A model generated the notes under the pieces. That model saw only the letters and a list, made by a program, of their open reading frames with translations. It was not told the DNA's origin and did not search any database. 64,000 nucleotides of DNA, from positions 807,408-871,407 of the forward strand of contig QAOA01006013.1 of NCBI GenBank assembly GCA_003255065.1. Direction: 5' to 3'. Shown piece after piece: positions 19,969 to 33,400 of this stretch. Every line of letters begins with the position of its first letter. Within the stretch, counting starts at the first letter, position 1. Origin of the DNA: Cercis canadensis. Its lineage: Eukaryota > Streptophyta > Magnoliopsida > Fabales > Fabaceae. A program made the translations under genes and the position numbers.

Positions 19969-22900
19969 TTATACTAGACTTAATTCATCTTTAGTATTTG
20001 AAATCTTAAGGTTGTCTTGCAATTCAGCAGCAAGTTTCTTCCGCAATGCCACCAATTCTTCCCCTGCATCACATACATATGCAGAAGCTTGCCTGCCAGA
20101 CAAAGTTGCACCTTCCATGCTATCTATGTAGTCCTGAACATATCGAATCTGTCAGTCTTTCCAGAATTCAGAGTAAATTAAATAACAAATAATAGAAGTC
20201 AGATATGTCAATGGAACTTTAGATAGAAGGAATGCTGTGAAACTGGAGAGGAGTCCACTCCTCTCAGATGACATATCTAGTTAAGGAAAATTGCTGGACA
20301 ACAGTTGGGATTATTACAAAAGTTCATTAATTACTGGCACCAACTAAAAGTAAAACACATTTACCGTAAGAAACTTAGAAAATAACTTGAATGGAAATAT
20401 TAAAATCATCTGTATGATTATTAGGCTACGCCATTTCCATGCTGTAGGTAATGGATCAAAAGTTAAATCAATATGCACATAAGCGTAGTGTTAATCCTCC
20501 TATCTATTTCCCTAAACCAGTAGCTATACTATGGGTGAAATTAGTGTAGGCGCCTTCAATATATTGACCTGTGTGACAAGGAAATATATAAATACTGGGA
20601 ACTACTCAGCAATTGATCCTATTCAATCAAATACAGCAGAAAGAAGGAATTCCTTGTTTTAGTCAACGGAGTTGATTCACTTTCTTAAAACCTTTTCATA
20701 GGTCATACTAGAAACCCAGGATACCTATATAAGAATTTAAAGATGACGATCCGTACATTTCAGTTTGAAAAGAATTACTGCATGCAATTTTGTTGGTCAT
20801 ATGCATAGACCAAATACAAGTATGATGCTATTTAAGAAGTTTCAGCTTAGTTAAACTTACCTGCTTTGTATAGGACCCAGAAAGAAAGAAATTCTTCACT
20901 GGTGTCTTTTGATCGGGTCTGAAGGGATCTTTACCAGGTGCTTCACGGTATAGAGATTGCCCAATTTTGACAACAGATGACCAAGTCACTTCTAAACCTT
21001 GAGATGATGGGAAAAGTGCCAAAACCTGATAAAGTTTTTTTAAAAAAAAAAAAAAAAAGAAATAGCGATGATTAGAAAAATGAATACTTACAATTCAATA
21101 AAAACACAATAAACAACAAACTGGAACTCATGACATGATTTGATGATTGAATCATTGAAAATGCTACGCTGATGCAAGCCCTACAATCCAGGTGGCCACT
21201 GAACTGGCAGTACAAATAACATGCCCCAAATAGACAAGTATCACTTCAAGCAGTAATTGCATTTTGTGAGACTGATCCCTCATTAAGATATTTCAGTATG
21301 AACACTTCTCCTGGCAATACTTTTAAATTGTGTTGTGTCAATGTCCCATAAAAATTATCATTTTCCCCCCTAATTGTAATAAATTCAAGTTGCTCTCAAC
21401 AATCTGGTAATAAAGATAATCATAATTTAAGAATTAAGCACAACTGTTTTGCATTTGGCCAAGGGCATAACAGGCCAACCAAAACTGTGAAAGGATAAGC
21501 AGTTCCGCAATGGTTTTCTCTTTTATTATTATTTTGAACCTACCTGTTTTGCTACTCTTGCAATGATTTCCTCATTAGGTAAGGGCATGTATGGATCACC
21601 AGGTGTTAGAACACATCTGAAAGATGGAAAAATCATTACCAACTTAATAGGTCAATCCACAATATATTAAAGCATATTTAACACTTACTGACAAAATTTT
21701 CCCCACATGAAGGAAGAATTGGTAAGAGAGTATTACTGAAATTTTAAAAGTAATAAACTGAACCAGGAATAGTTCATGCATTCGCCAAAATCAGATACAA
21801 GTTGTACCACGCAACTTCAGCCATTGCATAACATACTTAGTCACACATGAATATGCACAAGCAAGTCAGGCATGAAAGTGAAAATTTAGAAAGTATATGC
21901 TTACTGGAGCAATGATCCTTGTCCCTCAATGTAATAATCTTCGGGCGATGCAAGTGCAAGGTCTGCAAAGCAAGAAAAATCCGCATCTGGAGTATAAAGA
22001 AGATTATCTAACCCTACTGCTTTCCTCAGTTGCCTGCCAGTCGAAAAGAAAGGGTTCATAAAGAAGTTCAGCAATAATGCTCAAAGAGAAATATATTGTT
22101 AAATAAAAGCATCTCACTCTTTAGTTTCAACATGGATCGGATAAGAGAATCACCTTGACTTTTCTAGATCCTGCAACTCAGTTACCCAACCATTGTATCT
22201 AAGTTGCACTGTGACTACAGGAACTCCAACTAGTTCATATATGTTTTTGAAAAACTCCTGCTCTCTCCACTCTGATGGAATTAATCTTTTAATTCCAGGG
22301 ACATCACAAGCTGCCATCAAGTGAATCTAAGAGATTAGAGATTATTTCCATAACGTGGGAATCAATATAAAAATTGAGGATGAGTAAACTACTAACCAGC
22401 AACATAAGCATCAGCCTTCACAATTTTCTTGTTAGTAGCCTGAGCATCAAGAGAGAAGTACCGCATGTCTTAAAACAGAGAATAAAATTCATATTGTCCA
22501 CATGGAAGTAAGGACACATGCACAAGAAAAGAAATAATAATTATAAGCACACAAGTAAGTTTCTTTGGGCCCCAGCACAATATGATTAGTAATTACATTA
22601 TAGTGCACCATTTTTCATAAACCACAATAAAGGACCCGTTAATGTTAAATAGGCAACAAGTAGGATATGATACTGGCTTCCAAAACATGTGAGCTAAATA
22701 GCATGTTGACAGTTTACATTGGATATTGATTGTTAATACAATTATGGAGTCATGAGACATGTCTCTCTGAGGGGTTCACAAATCACCATTAAAAGACAAG
22801 TTGGAAGTTTCATGGTATGTAGCATTTTATATGCTTTTCCCCTTCCATACCCCATTTGTGTATAACCTTCAATATTTCAGAGCAAAAACAAGATACTTCA

Positions 22901-25491
22901 AAATTTTCATCTTTCAGAATGTCATGTAAATGGATTCTAAAGAAGCGTGAAAAGACAGAAGACATAACAAAAAGTGTAACACCTTTGACATGAAGAGTCC
23001 TGTGACATATGCACTCCCATCAGCAGATTTATCATAAAGTATCTCTCTGCATCCCCACCTAAGATGGAATCTGTTCCAGCAATGGATGAGACAATGAATA
23101 GGAAGAAATTGATATAGTCATCATGGAAATATTCCATTATCTAAAGATTATACCTGCCCCCTCTATCAGTGATATATTTCTGGATAGGGCCACTCAAATA
23201 AACATCCGGTGAACCCTTCAGCATTCGTAGGAGGGAAGCCTCAGTCTTTGTGGCAAATAATGCAAATATGGTAAGCATGCAACGAGCACTGATATTATCA
23301 CAGTCAATAAACCCAAGGGCATAGGCAACAGGATCCCACATTTTTTGAATACTCATACGTGTGCCACCTTTGGACAGAAACCAGTCTGAAAAGCTAATCT
23401 GTAAGAAATGTATGTAATGGTTAAAATGACAAAATGTGACATTAAAATAGAAGATAGACAAACACACCCAGTACAAAATGAAGCATGAAAGTTAGAAAAA
23501 AGGAAAATAATTGGTATTTTACTCAATTTTGTCTAGCGGCCAAAAAAACAGACTCCTCCCACATACTCCTCTGTGTGAGTGTATGAGCATAAGCCAAAAT
23601 ATAAAGCTGAGAAGAAAAATAACCAAGGAAAACTGTAACAAAAAGGGATCCATAATATTGAGAAAATAACATATCTTCTTACACTGTCCAAATTCCTTAT
23701 GTCCCTCAGAGCACCATCCGGATCTACAAGAGCTTTGACAACTGGACTCAGTGCAAGAGCCACAGCATTTCTAGCCTTATCATAAGTCTGTACATAAACA
23801 ATATGTAAAATCAAATGCAACAAATGTCCAATGGAAGAAAGAGAACAGCTATATTATTATAGGATCTGAAATAGAATTGTAAAATTAAAATGTATAATAT
23901 GCATTTCTTAAAAAGCTGAAGTAGCAACTGGAAAATATGTTTCTCTTAATCTTGATGTTCAAGACATACAATCATGCCGACACAGATTTCAAAAATGAGA
24001 TTACCTTAAGCTGATTTGTGGACAGAAATGCCCTTATCCCATGTAATGGTGCCCCAATTGGGAAGCGAAAATCTAGTTCTGCACTGGCAAATTAAGTTAC
24101 GAACAATGTACTATGAAATTATTATCATTTCATATAAATGTGGTGCTCTCATGGAAAGGTACCAATTAATGGATGAATATGAACACATTAAGATAAAATC
24201 AGATCCAAAAGTCCAACCCAATACATACCACCAATTTGACCCCCTCTATTCACAAAAGTGTGAGTGTGATCCTTGACAAGTAGATTTTGATCAGCACCCA
24301 CCTAGTCCAAGTAGAGATGTAGAGAAAAGCAATTAGATACAACGAAAAGTGACACATCAAGATTACAGGTTTTATGGGCAGAGAGAGAGAGAGAATGTGG
24401 TTTTAAATTATGCATGGAAAATGATGAAAAACATGCAATGTCATTATAAGTAAAATCCGTTAACCTTTCTCATCAAACGGAAAAGATTGTTGTAGCAACC
24501 AAAGAAAACATGCAGTCCCATTTCAATGTGATTTCCTTGTTTATCAACAAAAGAACCAACTTTTCCACCGATGAAAGACCTCGACTCATATATATCCACC
24601 TGAATAAGAAAATAATGAAGAAAAACAAAATAAATAATACATAGGTAGAATATCTTAATGCATTCAGCACCATAAAAGATAAAGTTACTCCCTCTTGCTT
24701 CAAAGGGTAACTTTACTTTGTCCACCTTAACATCCAAATTCAAATATTACGATATCACTATACAATTAAGACAGGTAGATGGAAAAATAGAGGAAGGGGA
24801 GAGCTAAACCTCGTGTCCTTGATCCAAGAGTTCCACTGCCGTTGACATGCCCGCAAGCCCAGCACCAATAATTGCAACTTTCAGCTTGGGTCCTCTATAA
24901 TGTTCAGGTTCTGGAGGAAACAGTCCTTTTGGCGCTGGCAGATGAAATATTCTTTTATCAACCTTTTGGTTCAAGAAAATGACCTAAACTTGGTAGAAGT
25001 GTGCAATCGTTTGCATAAACTCAGAGGGCAGTTCCTACCCAGTACCCACTGAGCCCCACTGGAATCTCATCAGAACACACATACGTTTTGATCTCTTCAA
25101 TCACTTCAATATTATAGTCGAAGAATAATACTAAGCTCAGGATACTTGAATAACAAAATAAATTAAACTGGCCCAGAAAAGTCATGATGCCCAAAAATTA
25201 TCTTGCTATGCTAATTTTCCTCATCGCCCAACAACCCCCTTCCTCCAAAAAAAAAAAAAAATAGATGCCGAGTGCCAAACCTACGTCTCAAAATTATGTT
25301 GGAATTCACAAAGTTTATTGCAGTAAGGGTTACATACCATTAACGCTCATGTCGGAGACATTTGTATCCAAAGAGCAACGAACCCGACTTTTCGGGCTCT
25401 TTACCATACATCTACTTGGCATAAACAACCCAAGAGTCTCTCCTCGAGTTCCGACCATGGAAGCTCCCGGGTAAAGAATTAAAGAAGCCAT
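19969..25491 (-). CDS. ZDS: Zeta-carotene desaturase, 14 exons, intact
   Basis: The plastid flavoenzyme converts zeta-carotene to neurosporene and lycopene, passing electrons to plastoquinone. Exons (minus): 25491-25338, 24934-24810, 24599-24465, 24301-24229, 24078-24005, 23787-23683, 23398-23154, 23070-22983, 22439-22397, 22310-22154, 22033-21905, 21616-21544, 21025-20861 and 20133-19969. They join in frame to 576 aa, the usual family length. About 50 residues of transit peptide ([14 protein letters not shown]) precede the FAD-binding motif [18 protein letters not shown] (G75, G77, G80). Further landmarks are [38 protein letters not shown] and the C-terminal FAD-contact region [20 protein letters not shown]. 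The protein ends in DELSLV, as in other ZDS. An in-frame ATG four codons upstream (25503) is an alternative start. No lesion was seen. A broken partial copy lies 3 kb downstream. Confidence 0.97.
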
Positions 25492-25503
25492 AGTCAGAAG
25501 CAT

Positions 25504-27340
25504 AGACCGACTTCCTTAGCGTTAGAAAAAGGAATGGGAACTATGAAGCTGTGTTCGTATTATATCGAAGAAATACCATAAATTCAAAGGTTAACAGTCT
25601 TAGAGAAAGACAGGGATTCTAAATTTGAAGCATTGGAGGTTTGCAGAGGAGAGGAAAAGGGGGGAGGGGCGGGGTATCTGCCTGTGGGAATTGGAGGAGA
25701 TGCTGGGATAGGCAAGTTTGTCAGCTAGTGCAGGTTTTGTTTGAGATTCTGTCCAAGCAATGATGTAAGACGATATTGGGATTTATAATAAAAGATTCAA
25801 TTCATACAAGAAATGGAAAATGGAGGCGCCATTAACTATTAAGCCATTACCAACAATGTACCAACGAAAGCTGGTTGCTTCTAGTTGTGGAACTGAGAGT
25901 GGACAGTGGAGAGAAGCACTTTTGACACTCACCAACTTATCTTGTTTTTTCCATTTTTCTTTTTTATTTTGGCCCGTGCTCCAGATACTCTAACGTGTCC
26001 GCTATTGGTACATATACAGCCGCTTTCAAACTCGATAGAAAAAAATTTAAGTGGATTTATGCCAATTTTTTTTAAATTAATACTATACACTTATTAAAAA
26101 AAAAAAAAGTAAGAGTGGTGTATTAAAATATAAAAAATAACACTAACTTATGAGTTATTAGCCCAATTATTAGGCTAAAAAACCATTTGTAAAAAGAAAA
26201 GTGTGTTTTAATTTACTTTTATTTTATATTTTCCCCTTCTATTAATATCAATAACCACCTGCTTATTTTTAAACTTTTAATCTTTAATAAAATTGATATT
26301 TGACTTTTATATTTTTTAAAACTACATTTTACCCTTTAATTTTTAAGAAAAATTATATCTAGCCTAGAAGAATCTTCTCAATTTATTGTTAAAAACAATG
26401 TGGGATCATAACTATTACTTAATAAATAAGGGATTATTGTTATTATAAAAATGCTATAATTACTGTTAAATGTTGTTGAGATTCTTTGCAAACTTTCCTA
26501 ACCAGATAACAGACTCNTTTTTTTTTTTTAAGTGAACTTAACAACACTCTAATCTTAGAGAAGAAAATATATAAACAAATATATGATTAAACAAAAGTTT
26601 GCATATTACAACCTTATTAATGCCAAGGTACATATTTTAGAGTTTAGCTGCAAGGTTTTTATTTTCTTTTTTTATTGGATTAAGAAAATGAACTTACCAA
26701 AATATATACAAATCAGCTGAAGCACTGTCTAAACAAAAAATTAGGAAAAAAAATATCTCTATAATCTCTCAAAACTTTTGTCCATCCTTTTTTATAAAAA
26801 AAAAAGACTAATACTATTCACACACTAACAATTGTAACATTATCTCACATTTTACATACATAATAATATTTAAATTCAAATAAATATATTTAAATTTTCT
26901 GTACACCTTAAATAATATCAGCTCAGCAAATATAAGAAAGTGTAACTTTCACTACTCACAAGCATTTCTCAAAAAAGCCAACCAACTATATGAGATGTCT
27001 ATTATATGTAATAAATATAATAACTTGAAATTTCAAAGTCGAGATATATAACTTAATTTTGTAGTAATATATAATCATTATGTAAATAGTTTACATGTAA
27101 GTGTAACAAGTTGCCTGTTAAGAAATAGTTTTGAAGGTACAAAAGGAAAAAAAAAAAAAAATGAAGCCCAATAGGTTCAACACCATTTGTCATTTGACGA
27201 CCCAAGCTATTCTATATAAGCTCATTCAAGGTCTTTGAAGTTCAAAGCTTTGAAACCCAACAAGAGTTCTTAGTTTGGGTGACCGACTTCGAAATTCAAT
27301 CACGCAAATGACGAGAAAAGGGCTTCGTTGTCATTCTACG
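25504..27340. other. ZDS upstream region, then gene-free AT-rich DNA
   Basis: The first 400 bases upstream of ZDS include a G-rich leader patch (GGGGGGAGGGGCGGGG near 25659-25674) and should contain its promoter. From about 26030 to 27160 the DNA is strongly AT-rich with poly-A/T runs and a single N at 26517. No gene is seen. Confidence 0.5.
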
Positions 27341-27477
27341 TAGGCCCACATATTAGTAGCCCAAAACTGGGCCTGGATTAAAATAAGCCCAAGTATTGAA
27401 TGGCGACGGATTGTGTGGTTGCTCCACGTTCAAGAGTTCTGATTCTGAAGATCAAACTCATCCAAAACATCAGATAA
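27341..27477 (+). promoter_or_regulatory. Cluster of site-II-like GCCCA/TGGGC motifs before a 25-codon ORF
   Basis: TAGGCCCACA, AGCCCAAAACTGGGCC and AAGCCCAAG fall within about 55 bases (27341-27392). They are followed 8 bases later by ATGGCGACGG in a good plant start context (27400), opening a 25-codon ORF that stops at 27477. Site II motifs mark promoters of growth and housekeeping genes. Since the ORF leads nowhere, this may be the 5' stump of a lost gene. Confidence 0.35.
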
Positions 27478-27479
27478 AT

Positions 27480-30100
27480 ATAAGTATTAATGTTTCCAGC
27501 GTTTTGCTTTGACCAACGCTAGCTGCCCATACTTTTAGAAGCTTTAAACGATGGAAACAAGGTAAAATTAGGAGACTGAATAGAGACTGATAGGGGAAAG
27601 AACGTTTAAGAGAATGAATATGAAAAGTATGTCACAAAAAGTTGTTGAGAATTTGTTAACAAATTTTAATCATCACCCAAAAGTCCTCATGCAATGGACG
27701 TATTATATTGGGAGCCCATTGGTATTCTTTTCTTCTTTGTTCTTTTTTTTTTTTTTAGCCCACAAAAAAATTTATCCAACAAAAAGAAAAGTTTCATATT
27801 TTTTAAAAGAAATACAACCTAAACTTTTTCTACCATGATTATTACTATTTAACTTTGGAACCATTAATATGATTAGCTCTACTTAAAATGCAGATATATG
27901 ATCAGAGCAGAGTCCATTTTATCTTAAAAAGTAGAATCCTTGAAAATAAATATTTGGTAGTACGCAATGTAGAATTGAGCACTAGTGTTTCCAAAAGTTA
28001 TTTGAGGTTCCAGCTAGAAGCTTGTGCAATGTTTTTTTGGTACAAATATTATTAATTTTAAAGCTCCACGTTACCTTTTTCACAACACCCAATTAGGAGG
28101 ATGTTGAAGTGATACATAATCCATTGATTATAGCCTTTTCTTCAATCTTCATAGTCATGATACACTAGTGATTAAAAGGGTAGTTCCGTTGAAAATAAAC
28201 GAGACTTTTCTACACCAAAAGCCACTAGGTATAAAAGCTAATTAATCAATTAAAAAACTGCCACATCCTTATCCATTTTTGCAGTCTGCCAAATATTAAG
28301 ACGATGAGCTTTAATCATTAAGAAAGGTAGCCACCCAAACCCACACTCTTTTTGACAAAACTAAATAAGAGTCAATCCACAACGTTAGAGACAACCTTAG
28401 CTGGGTGAGTTTCAATTCTTTGTCATGCATTGTCGTGTACACTAATTTGATAGATATCTACCAGCTCCAGCTGAGCTGAGCTGCATGCGTGCCTACCCCA
28501 ACTTTCTTGGGACCCCAATTGCACAGTGAAGCATAGACCAAACAGAGCAACACTCTGCCTTTGGATTAATATACGTACGTACCATACCACAAATAAAGGG
28601 GAACCAGACAAGGTTTCAACTGCATTGCCTTAGTGATTTTGTGAAAGGGATCACATGAGAGTGTGCCCTAAATATAAAGCTAAGCATGTGCCATAAATCA
28701 CACTCATCTCTGGTTTTCTGGCTCCTCTCTCTGTCCATCGATTTCTCTAATTTGCTGACATGTATAGTATCTCATATCATGCCCTTATCATTCTATAAAA
28801 GGAAATGATACTAGAATTTGAATATAGAAAACGATGGCTGCAGGTATGCAAGCATGCATGTGTTTTTCTGCCGTAAAGCGTTTGAAAATTGTACGCAATT
28901 AAACAAATTAATTAGTACGATATAGAAATTGTAGCTTGATCGTTTAACCTTTAAAAAACTTTAAAATAATAGACAAAGTATTTATGCATGTAGGGGAGCC
29001 TCTAATGACTAATATACAGGCCAACAACGGCAGTAGCAAGCTTATGATGGTACCTAGTTGGAGTGCCATTTTCAAACAAATAAAATCATGAACTTGTATA
29101 AATAAGCAAAGCAAAATAAGGCCAGGAAAGTGTGAAGCACCCGCCGAAGAGAGGGTGGGCAGAAACAGGACAGATTAATTTTAACTAAACATATGCACCA
29201 TATATTTTTTGAAATATAATATGTATGTATATATCAACATTCTTTTTTGAAATTTTAACCCATAATCTAAAATTACATTATACTAAATACCTCATTTATT
29301 TTCTTCCTACTAACTACTCCTTATATTATTCCGTGTTGACTGTTTGCATCTCACTTTATTATTTGTTTATCCCAGACACATACTTTGGCTAGACGATAAA
29401 TTTGACTTTGATTGATCAGTGATCAGTCCCAGGGATTCAGTTCTTTTTATTTTTTAGAAAAAAATTCCCAGTAAGTTCGTAAATCATTAAGTTCAAGTCT
29501 ACAATACAAATGGTTGAAAATGGATACCGGTGTAAATGACAATCAATTGTCATTCAATCATCTACTTTGTCCAATCAATGGTTGAGATAGTTTGACGGGC
29601 AACTTGGTTATCAGGTCTTTCTAATAATAACATAGTAGCTTAATATTTTAGTTAAGTTATAGATTAACCCCATTTATTTTGGGTCATTTGACTGAGTTTG
29701 ATGAACATAGACCGGCCCTTTGCACTCCCTTTCTCTCTCTCTTCCCTCTCTTTCTTCACCACCACCCCATTCTCCTGTCGTTCTTCTTTTTGTCAAGGCA
29801 AAGCTCTTTCCCTCTTGTTTTTTTTAGAGAGAGGAAGTTAGAAGAGAATGGAATGCAGAGGTCGAGTGACTAACGTTAATTGTTCCTGGGACCTTATTTT
29901 TTTGTTTGGAAATTGAGGATACTTGAGCTACAAGGATTGGTTTTTCTTATTTTTTTGCGAATAGTTTTTAGAAATAGTTTTTGGTTTTCGTTCATTGAGA
30001 ACAGTTGGGTATCTAGCATTGAAGGTTTCTTTCAGGTATGTTGAATTATATTTCTTACTAAATTTGTTGAAAGTTGGACTAGCAAATAGAAGAAAAGGAA
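27480..30100. other. Gene-poor intergenic DNA
   Basis: AT-rich, with short chance ORFs only. It includes GC-richer patches at 28440-28560 and 28690-28740 (CTCCTCTCTCTGTCC), and a CT-rich patch at 29710-29830, none with coding signal. I checked the patches for well-known conserved plant miRNA sequences and recognised none. Confidence 0.4.
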
Positions 30101-30110
30101 AAATGCAGAA

Positions 30111-30473
30111 ATGAAGGCCAAGATGTATGCCATAAGAAATGAAAATATGGAGTTTGATAGAAGAGTTATGGAGATGCAATCCACCATGGTTTCCCTGAAG
30201 CTAAATGAGATAAAAATGTTGCAAGAAAGTGGGTTCGGTTTGGGAAAAGAAAATCCCGAATTGATAGCTTTAACAGAGAATCTTAAGCAGAAGGAAGCAG
30301 AGATAAAGGATTTGAGGCACCGTCTTGCAGTCTTAGTCAAGAACACTGATGACCCATCTGTTTTCATTGTCTTTGTCTTTGTACTCAATTTCAACTTTTG
30401 GGAATTAACTCTTTGCGACCTTTTCTCGAATAGTTTGTGTTCTGAATCATTTTCTCTTTGTTCTCATGATTGA
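30111..30473 (+). pseudogene. Coiled-coil gene fragment
   Basis: The ORF gives a charged, helix-forming N-terminal half with heptad-like spacing (MVSLKLNEIKMLQESGFGLG, then ENLKQKEAEIKDLRHRLAVL). After residue about 83 it turns into hydrophobic, intron-like sequence (VFIVFVFVLNFNFW). In-frame residues upstream of the ATG continue the charged pattern across a TAG stop, which suggests a broken exon of a longer coiled-coil protein. The sequence after NTDDPS reads like a retained intron or non-coding DNA. The family is not recognised. Confidence 0.4.
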
Positions 30474-33400
30474 TTCTATCTTTCTATTCATTTTCAATTT
30501 TGGGAATTGATTTTCTAATGAAGTGTTACTCCTTTTTTTTTTTTTTTTTATTTTTTGATTTTATCTTTTTGTTTTTTNCTGCAACCATATCTAGGGTCAC
30601 ATGTTGTTTGAGGTTCCTTGGTCAATTGAACTCTGATATTTGCAAGCTAGCTGTCAATCTCATCCTTTTCCCTCGTATGCACTTTTTTTTATGGTGGGTT
30701 TTGCTCCCCTAACCTCGCGTGGCTCACAGTAGTACAGAGCTCTGAGTGTGCGAGAGCTCACACAGTAAATGTGGGATGCAAAGAATATGATGTGTGCTGC
30801 TGACCCAAGACACGGGCACTATCTTACAGCCTGAGCCATGTTCAGAGGGAAGATGAGCACCAAGGAGGTTGATGAACAAATGAAGAAGAAGAAAGGGGCG
30901 TAGGAATGATGAAAGAGAAGAGAAAATAAGTGTTTTTGGTTAGAGGAGAATAAAAATAAATACATAAATTTTATGGGGCCAAAATATAATTAACTATTTA
31001 TAGTCAATATTCAATCATTTCATCTAGAATATATACATAGCTTAATCTCAGCCATTAATTGTTATTTGTACCGGTACCTATTTTTAGCCCTTTGTATCGT
31101 AGACTTCACCAATCATTAAAACAAAGCTGCTCATCAACTTGCCCTAATAATCTTGGCAATAAATTTCACTCCTAAATTGTTAGCGTGCAATTTGATCGTG
31201 AGAGTCAAAAGCCTTGTCAGAGCTCATTTTAATAAATTCTTTTTGATCCCAACTTCAGCACATGCCAAATTATTAAATATTCATAAAATATTCTCGTCTT
31301 TTTGGGGGGCATACTTCAAAAAAAAAAAAAAAAGTGACCCAATAATATGTATAATATTTACAGAGAAAAGGGTTGGTTATGTGCCTTAATCTGATTAAGG
31401 AAAAAGCCAAATTGATCTGTAACAGTTCTTCGGGGGAGTTTCAGTTTGGCAACCAACCGACCAACACAGTACCACCACCTCCTCCACCTTCCTAGACCAA
31501 AAAGAGAAGGGTTTTTTTTTCTTTTCTTTTTGCCATGAAAAATTAAATGTTTAAAGAAAACAAAACCCTTCATGATTCATATATAGACCAAAGGCTAAAA
31601 ATTATAAATTATTATCATTATTGTTGGGTATTGTTTGTATTGAATATAAAGTTATTTTTTTTATCTTTATTATAATTTAAATATTTGGTATAAATAATTT
31701 TTTAATATAATATCAGAATTTCTTGAATCAAGTAGATTAAAAGATTAATCCATGTTACTTTCAATTTCTCAATTAGATTTAATAATTTTAACACAAGGTA
31801 TAATTTGATATATACTTTATCTACACTTTAAACTTAAATAAAATTTATATGCAAAAATATATTAAATATAAAATTATTTTTAAATTTTCACCTAATACAT
31901 TAAATCTTTGAATTGAGTTCGCATTGGGTGAAGAGGTGCATAGGATCCCACTTATGTGTGCATGTGCTGCTGTTGGCAATCAATGCACCCTAACCTCCAA
32001 ACACCACACATGCTCCCTTCACATTTGAGACTATTATTCGGATCAGCCATGTCCAAAATATTATTATTTAAATCATAATACTTCACTTTCTTTCCTTCAA
32101 CTTCCTTTTTCTTCTTTCGTTTTTCAGCTTGTGAATTATGCATGAAAATTGTAAGTAAACACTGCCTCGACCCATTTGCTGAGTTTGTCTTGTGTTTCTA
32201 CCTTCTGTTCGGGAATTGATTCGTATTCAATAAAAGAAAACTCAGAGAAAATTTTATAATTAAAATAAGCGAGTCTAAATATTTAAATATTTATATTATT
32301 TTTACTTATGTTTACGCATTTTATTTGTTTGATTGTGTGCTTTAATTGTAGACTTGGTCTACAATAATATATTAGATCATTTTGTTAAATTATATTATTT
32401 TTTAGAAAAAATATATTTTTTGCCACGAAGATTCTATAATATTATATTAGTATGTCATATTATATTTACGTAACAAACATATATAATTTATTTTATTTTT
32501 TTAAAATAAATTTAAAAATAATTAATTTTTACACATATCCAACTATATAAATACCAAAAAGATTTAAAAAATCTCAATTTTACCATTAGATTTGGTCTAA
32601 TTCAGTGTCCCTAATTGATCACTTCATTTGCAATCTACGCGCTTAGTGGAAGAAATATTTTTGTAATAAAAAAAAATAGAAGCGTATGAGGTATCCGTGA
32701 TTCGGACTGATGTTCATCATGATTGTTACATCTAAAACTGGCTGTGTTTCTCAGTGATTGGCTTCGGTGAAGAAAACAAATCTTGCAAGAATCATTAATG
32801 CGATAAATGAAGATTATGGGTTCTAATCTCTAAGAATTTTGAACCCCAATGCCTAAGTTAAGTTTTTCTTTTGTTTGTTTTTTTTGGGTGTTGGCTTTTG
32901 CCCTCAATATGGGGATATGCTTTTTGTTTAATTTTTGACTCTTAAGTGTACGGCATTTACGGAATCGACGACAACGAGTCAAACTTGGAATATTGAAATG
33001 TTTTACATCACTATTATCATAATCATTTTGCTTTATCACGGAAAGAACATGGAAGGAAAAAAAAAAAAAGTTCAGAGAAAATGTCATCGTAGTCATACAA
33101 CGAAAGCGAAAGCCCCCTTTTTTTATTGCAAAGAGAAAGGAAATTTTACCTAGTTATTATTAAATTAAGAGAGATATGCAAGCACGTGATATCTATATCT
33201 AAGTAAAATGATCCAATCATATTATTCATAAAATGAAAATACTAATGATTTGAGTTAATAAAATTATTCACCAAACAAAGGAATAGTGAAAAAAAATGGA
33301 AAACGAAATTTAGCCGAAGATTAAAATATTAAATGGTTACTGTTACGGAGAAGAGGCATGTTAGACCAGGAAATTTGATAATGACCCGATATTATTATTT

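Noticed and set aside
28440..28740. Possible microRNA precursor in a GC-richer patch
   Set aside because: No known conserved plant miRNA sequence was recognised on either strand, and I could not pair the patch into a convincing long hairpin by eye.
31358..31573. Minus-strand 71-codon ORF rich in K, R and W
   Set aside because: It spans poly-T/poly-A derived sequence and has no recognisable domain or start context.
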